Assembly: GCF_002982315.1 (NCBI RefSeq)
Contig: NZ_MWZD01000017.1
Coordinates: 434,001 to 498,000 of the forward strand
Length of the DNA stretch: 64,000 nucleotides
Source of the DNA: Leucobacter massiliensis
GTDB lineage: Bacteria; Actinomycetota; Actinomycetes; Actinomycetales; Microbacteriaceae
Direction of reading: 5' to 3'
Shown here: one piece after another, positions 33,003-41,480 of the stretch
Position numbering within the stretch: the stretch's first letter is position 1
Layout of the letters: each line of letters opens with the position of its first letter
Program-made: the position numbers and the translations under genes
Notes under the pieces: model-generated
Told to the model about the DNA's origin: nothing
The model's database searches: none
Seen by the model: the letters and a program-made list of their open reading frames with translations, nothing else

Positions 33003-33431
33003 GTGCGAATCCGGCAGCTCGTGGGGCTTGCGGGGCTGCTGGCCGGCCTCGCGGTGACCCTGTATGTGACGCTCTCTCCGCAGCAGCTCGACGCCCGGCA
33101 GCGGTGGCTCGCGCTGCGGGTGCTCGATCGGCTGCACGCGCTGGGTGCGCCCGAGTGGTTTCAGTACGCGGAGCTGGAGTTCACGGCGAATATCGCCCTG
33201 TTCGGGCCGCTGGGTTTCTGTTTGGGGCTTGTGATGCTGCGGCATCGCTGGGCGGGTGCGATCCTGCTCGGCCTGCTCTCGGCGGCGGTGGAGCTGGCGC
33301 AGCGCTTCTTCCTCCCGGATCGCGTCTCGGATGTGCGCGACGTGGTGGCGAACACGGTCGGCTCCTGCCTGGGGCTGGCCGTCGCCGCCCTCATCTTCCC
33401 GCGCGAGCGCCGGCACTCGCGCCGCCGCTGA
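33003..33431 (+). CDS. VanZ-family membrane protein
   Basis: 142 residues, four membrane helices, with ANIALFGPLGFCLGLVML and the conserved end SAAVELAQRFFLPDRVSDVR, DVVANTVGSCLG, which place it in the VanZ family. In enterococci VanZ gives low-level teicoplanin resistance; in most bacteria the role is unknown. GTG 33003 lies 6 nt after TAGTCT (32991-32996), leaderless. Confidence 0.88.
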   Translation: MRIRQLVGLAGLLAGLAVTLYVTLSPQQLDARQRWLALRVLDRLHALGAPEWFQYAELEFTANIALFGPLGFCLGLVMLRHRWAGAILLGLLSAAVELAQRFFLPDRVSDVRDVVANTVGSCLGLAVAALIFPRERRHSRRR

Positions 33432-33449
33432 GACGGCGGAGCGGGGCAT

Positions 33450-33824
33450 TCACTCCGTGGTGATGCCGGGATAGTGCGGGATGCGCTCGTCGACGGCGAG
33501 CAGGGTCAGGCGCTCGATCTGCGCCTGGGCGATGAGCATGCGGTCGAAGGGGTCGCGGTGGTGCCAGGGCAGCTCGCGCAACGCTTCGGCGTGGGCGGCG
33601 TCGAAGGCGAGCAGTTCCAGGCCGCTGCTGGTGATCGCATCGGCGACGCCTTCCGGCGCGTCGAGCTTGCCGAGCGAGGACTTGATCGAGATCTCCGCCA
33701 CCGAGACGCTGGAGACGAACACGCGGCGCTTGGCATCGAGGATGAGTTCGCGGTGCCGAGCGCTCAGCCGGTGCGAGTCGGCCAGCCACCAGAGCAGCAC
33801 GTGCGTGTCGAGCAGCAGATTCAC
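33450..33824 (-). CDS. PIN-domain toxin (VapC-like)
   Basis: 124-residue PIN ribonuclease: LLLDTHVLLWWLAD (first Asp), VSVAEISIKSSLGKL (Glu), HHRDPFDRMLIAQA (Asp pair) and LAVDERI (last Asp). This DTHVLLWW subtype normally pairs with Phd-type antitoxins. Start ATG 33824 overlaps the antitoxin stop (ATGA). Confidence 0.93.
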   Translation of the reverse strand: MNLLLDTHVLLWWLADSHRLSARHRELILDAKRRVFVSSVSVAEISIKSSLGKLDAPEGVADAITSSGLELLAFDAAHAEALRELPWHHRDPFDRMLIAQAQIERLTLLAVDERIPHYPGITTE

Positions 33825-34060
33825 GGCTCGCCGTACCAGTCCCGCTCGTCCTGCTCGGTGTGCGCGTCGAAGTCGGCGCCGATGCGCACCCGGCCTGCCC
33901 AGACCCCGGGGGTGCGGGGAGTCTCGGGTTGCCAGGGCACGAGCTTCGCGACGGGCTTGCCTGACTTCGCGATAACGGTCTCGGTGCCCTGCGCGGCAAG
34001 ATCGAGCAGCTTCGAGAGTTGCGTCTTTGCCTCGTACACGTTCACCATCCCACCATTCAT
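33821..34060 (-). CDS. Phd/YefM-family antitoxin
   Basis: 79 residues: VNVYEAKTQLSKLLDLAAQG, then TVIAKSGKPVAKLVPW, the Phd/YefM DNA-binding fold, and an acidic C-terminus (ADFDAHTEQDERDWYGEP) that would cover the toxin. ATG 34060 is 6 nt after TATGCT, so leaderless; ATG 34048 is an alternative. Confidence 0.92.
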   Translation of the reverse strand: MNGGMVNVYEAKTQLSKLLDLAAQGTETVIAKSGKPVAKLVPWQPETPRTPGVWAGRVRIGADFDAHTEQDERDWYGEP

Positions 34061-34066
34061 GCGCCC

Positions 34067-34095
34067 AGCATACGCCTGTTGACCAAGTTGGTCAA
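34067..34095 (-). promoter_or_regulatory. Toxin-antitoxin promoter with a palindromic operator over the -35 box
   Basis: TTGACC (34095-34090), 17 bp, TATGCT (34072-34067). A perfect 17-bp palindrome with 8-bp arms (34079-34095) covers the -35 box, fitting autorepression. Confidence 0.7.
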
Positions 34096-34483
34096 TGGGG
34101 CGGCGCCGCTCGGGCGTCAGCCCCGTGCGAGGTGGGTGAGCAGTGCGCCTTCGACGCCTGCGTTCGATCGGCGATACACGTGGCCGGTGGCGCGACTCCG
34201 AACTGGATGGCGAACGAGTTCAGCTCACGCGCTCTTGCCCCGGCCTGAAGACGCGGTGATGGGGTCACCGCGGGGTACCGGCTCGGCTGAGAGCCAGGCG
34301 ATCGCCTGCGGGCTGGGGAGCTTGCGCCGCTGCTCGGCGCGCAGCGTCTTCGCGCCCGCGGCGCGTTTCTCCCAGGTCCCGTTCGAGGATTGCGCGTCCC
34401 GAGGGGCTGCAACGCTCTTCTCAACCCCTGACCCGGAGTGCTGGGGTGCCCGGGACCACAAGCGGGGTCGCGTCCGAGGGTGC
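34096..34483. other. Gene-free stretch, possibly a coding relic
   Basis: 388 bp without a convincing gene. Minus-strand frames give fragments such as WEKRAAGAKTLRAEQRRK (34225-34461), which look protein-like but have no start signal and no recognised family. It may be a remnant of an accessory gene. Confidence 0.3.
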
Positions 34484-34582
34484 TAGCATAGGGGTGTGCC
34501 TCCCCCCGAGGGGTGTGAGGAAGGAAGGGCCGAGATTCCCGCGTCGTCGTGGGACTCGGCCCTGACGCTTTCCCGGCGATGA
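34484..34582 (+). ncRNA. Candidate short transcript with a leaderless 28-codon frame and strong hairpin
   Basis: TAGCAT (34484-34489) is 6 nt before GTG 34496, which opens a 28-codon frame ending TGA at 34582 (PPPEGCEEGRAEIP and on). Inside it, 34527-34562 folds into a stem of 8, 4 and 3 pairs with a UCGU loop and one 2-nt bulge. No gene follows on this strand. It may be a small RNA, a tiny gene, or an orphaned leader. Confidence 0.4.
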
Positions 34583-34608
34583 TCGTATCCGCTCTGTGCG
34601 GCGGCTGG

Positions 34609-35199
34609 TCAGCGGAGCCGGATGGTGTGCTCAGTGATCGTGTGGCGGAGCCGTTCGTAGGGCTCGGGGTCGCGGCCCCGGTGATGCATGCCGACCGCCC
34701 CGGCTACGGCGTCGGGCAGCCACAGCATGGGCTCTTGGTCGGGCTGGGCGAACTCGACGGCTAGGTGTGCGGGGATCGCGCCGCGTGAGCGCAGCGCGGC
34801 GACCATCGTACGGTCGCGGTCGTTCAACGATTGGGTGCGAGTCTCAGCCCACACCCGCTCGACGCCGAGGCTGTGCAGTTCGTGCAGCAGTCGCTCCAGA
34901 CACAGGCGACGGGCGCGCTCTTGCCGGTGCGGGTCGATGGGTGCGCCGACAATGATGGTGTGTGTCACATCCAGGTCCGCGAGCACTCCGGCGATCAGCC
35001 GCCTTCGCCGGGGCGTCTGGTCGTACCAGTGCAGACGGGTGCTCTTGCCGAGCAGCAAGCCTCGCAGCGTGTCGCGGATCGGTTCGCATGCGGCGGGGTC
35101 TGCGACGGTCGCAGCCAGCAGGTAGATGCCCTCGGCCAGCGGCCCGCCCGCTGTGTGGATCGACTCGTCCACCCAACTGTGCAGGGATGGAGAGCTCAC
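34609..35199 (-). CDS. DUF3800-like protein (RNase H fold)
   Basis: 196 residues. HSWVDESIH, LHWYDQTP and VWAETRTQSLNDRD, with the end LWLPDAVAGAVG, follow the acidic-residue pattern of DUF3800 proteins, predicted RNase H-like nucleases common in accessory regions. GTG 35199 lies 6 nt after TAAATT (35211-35206), leaderless. It stands alone between two toxin-antitoxin modules. The function is unknown. Confidence 0.65.
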   Translation of the reverse strand: MSSPSLHSWVDESIHTAGGPLAEGIYLLAATVADPAACEPIRDTLRGLLLGKSTRLHWYDQTPRRRRLIAGVLADLDVTHTIIVGAPIDPHRQERARRLCLERLLHELHSLGVERVWAETRTQSLNDRDRTMVAALRSRGAIPAHLAVEFAQPDQEPMLWLPDAVAGAVGMHHRGRDPEPYERLRHTITEHTIRLR

Positions 35200-35359
35200 A
35201 GTGACAATTTAGCGTGAGACACGAGGACCTCGTGGAGAACATCAATGGGGCGCCGGCGGAACGCCCGGGCTGGGGCGTCTCACCCGCTGGTTCGGTTGAT
35301 CGGAGCGTGCTCGGCGCGGGAGCGAGGGGGGAGGGTTTCCCCGCGTCGGAGCCGTTCGC

Positions 35360-35779
35360 TCACACTTCAACGACGTCGATCAGGTCTTCGAGTCCCACGA
35401 AGTCGGCGATGTTCCGGGTGTAGAGCCTGGCACCGTGTGCGTGAGCGGTGGCGGCGATGAGCAGATCCATGACCCGTCGTCTCGGCTGACGCCCCGCCTC
35501 GACGACGGCTGCCGACAGGCGGCCATAGCTCGCGGCCACGGCCTCGTCGACCGGGAGCGCGTCGAAGCGCTGCTGCAGGATGCTCAGCCGCCTCAGCCGT
35601 TCGGCCCGCACCTGACTGGACCGGGCCACCAAGACGCCGGAGTGGAGTTCCGCCAGGGTTACGGCGCTTACGGCAAGGACGCCGGGGAGGGGGCGGATCC
35701 CTTCGTCGATGACCACGCTGGTGTCAAGGATCGCGCGTTCTGTCGACGGAACCTCCGGTGCCGTCTCGCTGGGGCTCAT
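35360..35779 (-). CDS. PIN-domain toxin (VapC-like)
   Basis: 139 residues: AILDTSVVIDEG, VSAVTLAELHSGVLVA, DLLIAATAHAHGARLYTRN and NIADFVGL, the full set of PIN acidic residues. It is of the VapC subtype seen with mycobacterial VapB partners, but here the antitoxin is Phd/YefM-like. ATG 35779 overlaps the antitoxin stop (ATGA). About 160 bp downstream (35200-35359) hold no gene. Confidence 0.92.
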   Translation of the reverse strand: MSPSETAPEVPSTERAILDTSVVIDEGIRPLPGVLAVSAVTLAELHSGVLVARSSQVRAERLRRLSILQQRFDALPVDEAVAASYGRLSAAVVEAGRQPRRRVMDLLIAATAHAHGARLYTRNIADFVGLEDLIDVVEV

Positions 35780-36024
35780 CGAGCCTCCCACGGATCGCGA
35801 AGCGTCTCATCGAGAAGGCCGCGGTCGTGTTCCCATTCCCGGTCGGCCGGGCCGTGGAACAGGTCTTCGACCTCGGCCCAGGTGCGCCACCGGGTGGGAC
35901 GCGCAGGCACGAGGATCGCGCTGGGTCGCCCCGAGACGGTGATCGTGATCTCCTCGCCCGCCTCGACCCGCCGCACCAGCTCGGATGCATCCTGCCGCAG
36001 TTCACGAAGCCCTACCGTCGTCAT
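35776..36024 (-). CDS. Phd/YefM-family antitoxin
   Basis: 82 residues: TTVGLRELRQDASELVRRVE, then GEEITITVSGRPSAILVP, and a C-terminal Trp/acid-rich part (EDLFHGPADREWEHDRG). ATG 36024 is taken because TACACT (36038-36033) is 8 nt upstream; the in-frame ATG at 36042 would lie upstream of that -10. Confidence 0.88.
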   Translation of the reverse strand: MTTVGLRELRQDASELVRRVEAGEEITITVSGRPSAILVPARPTRWRTWAEVEDLFHGPADREWEHDRGLLDETLRDPWEAR

Positions 36025-36036
36025 AGCGCCCCAGTG

Positions 36037-36050
36037 TAGCACATGTGCTA
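36037..36050. promoter_or_regulatory. 14-bp perfect palindrome at the antitoxin promoter
   Basis: TAGCACATGTGCTA overlaps the first bases of the TACACT -10 box, as expected for autoregulation. The following stretch up to 36387 has no gene; GC drops from about 36220. Confidence 0.6.
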
Positions 36051-36387
36051 TCTCGGTGCCTTGTGAGCGCTTCGTGATACCCGTGATCGACCGGCCATCG
36101 CCTCCCTGATGCCGCCGACCGAGCGTCCCTGGGGCAGCGGCGGGCTCCGTGTGGATCAGACACGCGAAGTGCCCGCGTGCTGCGCGCCACGGTCATCCGA
36201 AGGCGCGCGCAGATCATTTAGAGCGTTGAGACTCGGCGTTGCCAAAGTCAAGAGAAACAGTATCCACGATGCGCCGTGATTTCGCACCAGATCGCCGCAC
36301 CGTTCTATCTGAATGTCCGTTACGCAACATCCTTATAGGCGAGGGATCTCGGTTGTCACATGCCTAGGAAGAAGATAGCGGGATATT

Positions 36388-37665
36388 ATGGGGCTCCCTG
36401 GGGAAGTTGATTATTCAAGAAGCGGAGTCAAGGTCGTGAAGCTTAGCGAACCTGTCGCCTTAAACATTCGGTTCCCCCGGTTGGAAAGGCTACTTTTAGT
36501 ACCCCTGTTAGTTGCTGCGGCAGTTGCTTTCCCTTTCGTCGGTCAAGCCAGCCCATTTCCAATCACGACGGTCTTAGATGTGTGGCTCGGCCTATTTGCT
36601 GTCACTGCATTGTGCAAAGGGTCGATTCTTCCTGGCGGAGTCCTGGCCGTTCTATGTGTTTTTACGCTCACCCGAATTGCGGGTGCGTTGATTACTGCGG
36701 CACCAATTCTGGATTTCCTACAGGCTTACCGCTGGGTTGCGTACCTGTTCGTCCTCGTTCTTGCGGTGGGGAAGGAGTGGACCAATCGGCGTGGCCTTAT
36801 TCGGGTGACCTGGACCCTCATATTGCTTGCTCTTTGCAAAGCGGTGATCACTTTGGTTCTTCTCGGCCCGGGAGAACGCCCAGGCCTGTTGCTGGAAAAC
36901 AACTTTGAATTAGCGCTATTCTGCGGCCTTGCCGCTGTGGTCTATCGATTCCTGACCGGAAAGCACCAGTTCTTGATGCTGGCGTGTCTCGGTTTGCTTG
37001 TGGTACTCTCCGGCTCGCGATCAGGCGTCGTAGCTTTTTTTGTTCTTTATGTGTTCGCCGTCGCACAATCTAGGCTGAAGGTTTTTGCAAAGTATCTTTC
37101 GTCGCTGGCAGTGCTCGCAGTCGCATGGGTTGTTGTAGAAGTCTTCCTGAGTCGAGCCGGAGCTTCGGGAGCAATTGACCGATTGAACTTCCTAGCGGTC
37201 TTTCTAGATGAGACGCGAAACTGGGGTCCGCTGGAATGGGTGCTCGGAACTGTCGCCATTACCCCGCTCAGTGGCGCTGCTTGTAGGTCGCTTTCATACT
37301 ACGAGAGCTTGTTTTCAAGCGCGGATGATGGCACCTGTTACTCGGTGATCCTTCATGCGTTCCTGCTCAGAGTACTGTTCGACTCGGGCATACTCGGCTT
37401 GCTCCTGGCCTTTGGGGGGATCTTCGTTCTGATGCGGAGGGCTAAAGTGAGCAGATTGCTCTCGCTAACGCTGCTGGGCATCGCTATTGCGAACAGCGCA
37501 TCTGTGAGCGGTCCGAATAATCCATATGTCTTGCTCCCGATACTGCTGGCAATACTCCTCGCCCCTGTCGTCCCGGGAGCGCTCACCGGGCCCCATCCGT
37601 GGCCGAGCATTCGCTACTCGCGTCCGTCCCGGAACTCATCGAGATATCCCATTAGATCAGGCTGA
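36388..37665 (+). CDS. O-antigen/polysaccharide polymerase-like membrane protein (Wzy-like)
   Basis: 425 residues with about 10-11 membrane helices and no conserved catalytic signature, as usual for Wzy. A large loop (about 255-310, SRAGASGAIDRLNFLAVF on) and SGSRSGVVAFFVLY resemble O-antigen ligase/polymerase proteins. It would join repeat units made by the convergent operon. GC is about 50-55%, far below the neighbours. GTG 36436, with GGAG upstream, is an equally good start (409 residues). Confidence 0.75.
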   Translation: MGLPGEVDYSRSGVKVVKLSEPVALNIRFPRLERLLLVPLLVAAAVAFPFVGQASPFPITTVLDVWLGLFAVTALCKGSILPGGVLAVLCVFTLTRIAGALITAAPILDFLQAYRWVAYLFVLVLAVGKEWTNRRGLIRVTWTLILLALCKAVITLVLLGPGERPGLLLENNFELALFCGLAAVVYRFLTGKHQFLMLACLGLLVVLSGSRSGVVAFFVLYVFAVAQSRLKVFAKYLSSLAVLAVAWVVVEVFLSRAGASGAIDRLNFLAVFLDETRNWGPLEWVLGTVAITPLSGAACRSLSYYESLFSSADDGTCYSVILHAFLLRVLFDSGILGLLLAFGGIFVLMRRAKVSRLLSLTLLGIAIANSASVSGPNNPYVLLPILLAILLAPVVPGALTGPHPWPSIRYSRPSRNSSRYPIRSG

Positions 37666-37733
37666 CTCATTCCGCATGCCTGTGCATGAGTGTGTCTGAA
37701 CAGAGCTGCCACGAAGAACGACCGAAGCATCAG

Positions 37734-38645
37734 CTAAACATCGCCTTGACGCGCGTACTCCCGATATCCGCCGCCCAGAGCGGTCTCGATAAAACCAACT
37801 CCACGGAAGATCCGGCGGAATGCTGGAGCGTCGAGTCTGGCGTGCGCTAGGAGATTCCACGCCAGTGAGGTTGCCCCGGATGCGATGCGTCCTGCGCCCC
37901 CCAGAACTCCCCGCAGCCGCTTGTATCTGGAGTCCTCGCCAAGGCGGTAGTCGATCGCACCCACTCGCCGGTATCGTCTGGCCAACCATCTCAATGACGT
38001 TCGGGCAAGGGGCACGGTTTCGTATACTTCGGCGTGTGCAGCCCAGGCGATCCGGGCTCCTTCTCGTCTGAAGCGCCGGGTGAGTTCAGAGTCCCCGCCT
38101 CCGGTGAGGCCAAAGCTGTCGAGGAACCACTCCGACGGCTCCCGCTCTGAGAACAGGGCATACTTACAGAGGAGGTTACCGCTACCGGCTTCGTTCTGGA
38201 ACGAGCCGTTGTCTTTCGGCGGACGGTCGAACAATCTTGACCCTACGATGTAGCTCGGCGTTGTCGCAGGCAAGAGTGATTTGACAGGCCCCGCAATCAT
38301 CTCGGCCCCTGTGAGGGACTGCATCCGAATCAGTTCTGCGAGCCAATGGCGGCCAACGATTTCATCGTCGTCAAGGAATACTATCCAGTCCGTTCCCTTG
38401 GCGTGGGCTATTGCCCTATTCCTGGCGGCCGAGATTCCCGGCTTCGGCTCCCAGAGATAGTCGAGAGGTAGGGCAGACCGTGCGCAGGTGGTGCTCGCCG
38501 ACTGGTCTGGGTCGTTGTCGACGACAATGACGCGGCACACGTGATCTGCCACCTGCGCGATTGCGGGGGGTAGCGAACGCAGAAGGGAGTCGAGTTCTTC
38601 CGGTCGCCGGTAGGTTGCAATGGCGATGGTGATGTGCGACGACAT
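37734..38645 (-). CDS. GT2-family glycosyltransferase
   Basis: 303 residues of GT-A fold: ITIAIATYRRPEELDSLLRS, VIVVDNDPDQ, GISAARNRAIAHA and the metal-binding WIVFLDDDE; then FGLTGGGDSELTRRFRREGA. It transfers a sugar to a lipid-linked unit; donor and acceptor are unknown. Last gene of the polysaccharide operon; ATG 38645 overlaps the flippase stop (TGATG). Confidence 0.88.
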   Translation of the reverse strand: MSSHITIAIATYRRPEELDSLLRSLPPAIAQVADHVCRVIVVDNDPDQSASTTCARSALPLDYLWEPKPGISAARNRAIAHAKGTDWIVFLDDDEIVGRHWLAELIRMQSLTGAEMIAGPVKSLLPATTPSYIVGSRLFDRPPKDNGSFQNEAGSGNLLCKYALFSEREPSEWFLDSFGLTGGGDSELTRRFRREGARIAWAAHAEVYETVPLARTSLRWLARRYRRVGAIDYRLGEDSRYKRLRGVLGGAGRIASGATSLAWNLLAHARLDAPAFRRIFRGVGFIETALGGGYREYARQGDV

Positions 38646-39829
38646 CACACACTTCCTTCCTTGCGCCGAGTGAAGAGGAGTAGTGTGAGAATGAAAGCTT
38701 GGAGGCCGTAGCAACAGCTTGAAGCAATCGCTGGCGGTAGGCCCGCTGCCGTCACGTGTGAAAGTATGGCGACGAGTGTGAGCGAAGCAATCGTTGTCGT
38801 GACATTGATCGTCACCAGCGCAAGCTGAAGGCCGAATGCAACACATAAAGAGCCAAGAACGATGGCTGAGCCGGCAAAGAGGTAGCCAGAGGCGACCAAC
38901 GCTATGATGCTTGTCTCTTCCTGCGTAAGCCAAGGAATGACATTGCTTAACGGTGAGACGAGCAAGTGCGAAGCAGAGACCAGCGAAATTGCCAACAGGG
39001 CTGTTCCTGTTAACAGTAGAATCAGCAGCATCCGCACCTGCCTTCGCGTGAACGAGCGGGCACGAACCAGAATCAGACTGGATGCCGATGAAAAGACGAG
39101 CAGAAACGGGCTGGCTAACCGGGAGCCAAGGCCATATGCTGCGGCGGCAGTGCCTCCAAGTGCCATCGTCACGATTGGCACATCGGCATTCCTGAATTGA
39201 CCCGAGACCCCAGTAAGCGCGAAAGGCAGAGCCCGTCGCAGGAGTTCAATGGTGGTCTTTGTGTCTTTGGCGGCTTCTAGAGGCACCCACTTCTTCATTA
39301 CGAGTTGAGAGACTAGCCCTGCAAGCGCCAGGGATGCAGAAAACGCCCAGTCGACCGGGGCCGACAACTGGAGTATGACGAACAGGCAGAGCCCCAATGC
39401 CCTTCTGCCGCCGTTAAGGAGCGCCACTCGCGCGATTCGATGGTCAGCAACGAGCCTCAGGGAGCGAGTTTCCGTGGAACGCTCTAGGACGCCCCAGAGA
39501 GGCAGTGGCAGGCAGGCCCACAGTTCTGGCCTGGGGATAGCGAAGAAGCCAAGAATCAAGATGCTGAGTCCCGCTATCGTGAGGCCAATCCTGTCACCCA
39601 AGCGAATAGCTCGGTCGGCGCGGGACGGGTCTCCGTAGGCGCGTTCGCGGGCCGCAAGGGTACCGAGCCCGAGATCGCCGAGCGCGGAGATAATCGCGGA
39701 GCTGGCATAGATGCTGAGCACTGTAGCAAGCGCGTGAGGGGGAAGGCGCATCGCAAGGAGTGCTAGCATCACCATTTGTACAAGCGCAGATGTGCCCTTT
39801 CCTGCGACTGAGTAGAGGTAGTCTGGCAT
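38645..39829 (-). CDS. Polysaccharide flippase (Wzx/MATE-like)
   Basis: 394 residues with about 12 membrane helices. GKGTSALVQMVMLALLAMRL and GDLGLGTLAARERA are typical of the start of Wzx-type exporters. It would flip lipid-linked repeat units to the outer face. It sits between two GT2 genes, low GC. Confidence 0.82.
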   Translation of the reverse strand: MPDYLYSVAGKGTSALVQMVMLALLAMRLPPHALATVLSIYASSAIISALGDLGLGTLAARERAYGDPSRADRAIRLGDRIGLTIAGLSILILGFFAIPRPELWACLPLPLWGVLERSTETRSLRLVADHRIARVALLNGGRRALGLCLFVILQLSAPVDWAFSASLALAGLVSQLVMKKWVPLEAAKDTKTTIELLRRALPFALTGVSGQFRNADVPIVTMALGGTAAAAYGLGSRLASPFLLVFSSASSLILVRARSFTRRQVRMLLILLLTGTALLAISLVSASHLLVSPLSNVIPWLTQEETSIIALVASGYLFAGSAIVLGSLCVAFGLQLALVTINVTTTIASLTLVAILSHVTAAGLPPAIASSCCYGLQAFILTLLLFTRRKEGSV

Positions 39830-39834
39830 GGCCG

Positions 39835-40710
39835 TTAGCGACGTGTGAGAGTGCCGAGGGCGAATCTTGCCAACGCCCCCGTATGGGGCGGAGCAGGATG
39901 GAGTTGTCGCAGAGCGATTTTCAGGCCTGGCAGACTTCTTGCGTGAATCGCAGGGAGCATTACATGCAAGAGCACGAAATCGGCCCGCGCACGTCCAGAG
40001 ATGCTTGCGTTGTGTTTTTCCAGAAAAGCGGAACCTCGGCGCCAGTCTGGATTCGCAGACAGCGAGCCCGGAGATCCCTGATGGACTTCCACTAGCTGCT
40101 CATTCACTACTTGAAGGTGTAGGGACGGGTCGCTCATAAGGCGAATGAAGTAGTCCCAGTCCTGATGTGCCAAGAGGGTTGTATCCCACGTGTATTTTCT
40201 CATTACCTCCATCGGGCCCAGAACTGAAGGTGTATTGAAGAATACTGACCCATATCGAACTCGCTTTCGTTCAACCAGATAATTCGGGAAAGACATGCGA
40301 CCACGTTCGTACTGTCTGCTGGCTCCATGACTGAGCTTTCCATTGCGCCTTACGAAACGGGAAGCGCAAACCGAGAATGTGTGAGCTGGATCTGAGGATG
40401 CTCTAATTGCCTGGATCTGTTTGTGAGCTTTTCCGGGTAACCAGAGGTCGTCATCGTCCAGGTAGCCCACGAAATCGCCTCTCGCGGCTTCTAATCCCAG
40501 ATTGCGGGCCGCTGCCGCCCCGACACGGTCAGCGACGATGAGCGTGTGATCGAGCCTCTCAAGCATACGCGACGTGATGTCGAGTCGGTCCGGGTTGTCC
40601 AGTACGACGATTACTTCTGGCACGCATCCGGCTTGGCTTAGAACTGACTCGACAGCTCCTTGCAGCGAATCGCGGCCAATGGTCGGAACGATGACAGATA
40701 CCGAGTTCAT
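39835..40710 (-). CDS. GT2-family glycosyltransferase
   Basis: 291 residues: SVSVIVPTIGRDSLQGAVES, EVIVVLDNPDRLD, GAAAARNLGLEAARGDFVGY and the metal site LDDDDLWLPGK. ATG 40710 overlaps the WecG stop (ATGA) and has AGGGAA upstream; a longer frame to 40779 is not needed. Low GC. Confidence 0.88.
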   Translation of the reverse strand: MNSVSVIVPTIGRDSLQGAVESVLSQAGCVPEVIVVLDNPDRLDITSRMLERLDHTLIVADRVGAAAARNLGLEAARGDFVGYLDDDDLWLPGKAHKQIQAIRASSDPAHTFSVCASRFVRRNGKLSHGASRQYERGRMSFPNYLVERKRVRYGSVFFNTPSVLGPMEVMRKYTWDTTLLAHQDWDYFIRLMSDPSLHLQVVNEQLVEVHQGSPGSLSANPDWRRGSAFLEKHNASISGRARADFVLLHVMLPAIHARSLPGLKIALRQLHPAPPHTGALARFALGTLTRR

Positions 40711-41480
40711 TTCCCTGAACTCCACTTGTAAAAGCGAAGGACTAGGAGTTGCCAGGGTTCTATGAGGTATCTTCGCCATAGGCGCTTAGGCTGAGTGGAC
40801 AGGCGCCACACCCATTCCAGCCCGTACTTTCCGATCCCGCGCGGTGCATTCTTCTGCACCTCAGACAACTGGTCTATTGCGCCTCCCACAGTTGCGATGA
40901 CAGCAGGTGTGGGGAGCTCGGTCAGACTGCGCGCGAACTGTTCTTGGAGAGGCATGCCAAGGCCGATCAGTATGAGTTGCGGCCTTGACCTACTGACTTT
41001 TTCTCTCGCGCTCTCTGCCTGCCGTTCATCCCACGGATCGCCAGGAATCCCGATGATTGTTGCCCGAGGGTTCTGATGCTCGCACCATGAGACAAAACGT
41101 TCGTTCGAGGTTCTCGAAGCGCCTACGACACATATCGTCGACAGCTCCGCTAGGCCGCAGATCGACGGAATCCAGTCCGTGGAACCAATTCGCTCGATTC
41201 GCTGCAGTCTCTTCTTTGAGTGACGCAAAGTGAATTGAGCATCCCAGAGTACTGGTGCGCCATCACACAGCACTGTGTCCGCTAGGTCGTAGAAACTCCT
41301 GAACCCGTCGTCAGTGTGGTACAGGAACGCGCTGTGCAGATTATGGCCAACGATGATTAAACGTTCTCTGTTGCGAAGCGTGGCCGAGACGGTCTGCACA
41401 AGGCCTGAAAGGGTTGTCGGTGTTACCTCCACGTCGAGAATTGCGCATGATATACGAAGAGGTGAATTGACCGGTGTCAT
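40707..41480 (-). CDS. WecG/TagA/CpsF-family glycosyltransferase
   Basis: 257 residues of the GT26 family: IIVGHNLHSAFLYHTDDGFR, TVLCDGAPVLWDAQF, VVGASRTSNERF, LILIGLGMPLQEQFA and TVGGAIDQLSEVQKNAPRGI. Members add ManNAc(A) or similar to a lipid-linked first sugar. The dehydrogenase upstream could supply the uronic acid donor. ATG 41480 overlaps its stop. Confidence 0.92.
   Translation of the reverse strand: MTPVNSPLRISCAILDVEVTPTTLSGLVQTVSATLRNRERLIIVGHNLHSAFLYHTDDGFRSFYDLADTVLCDGAPVLWDAQFTLRHSKKRLQRIERIGSTDWIPSICGLAELSTICVVGASRTSNERFVSWCEHQNPRATIIGIPGDPWDERQAESAREKVSRSRPQLILIGLGMPLQEQFARSLTELPTPAVIATVGGAIDQLSEVQKNAPRGIGKYGLEWVWRLSTQPKRLWRRYLIEPWQLLVLRFYKWSSGK

Noticed and set aside
36002-36217. 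Short minus-strand frame upstream of the second antitoxin
   Set aside because: No ribosome binding site, no family, Arg-rich shadow composition.
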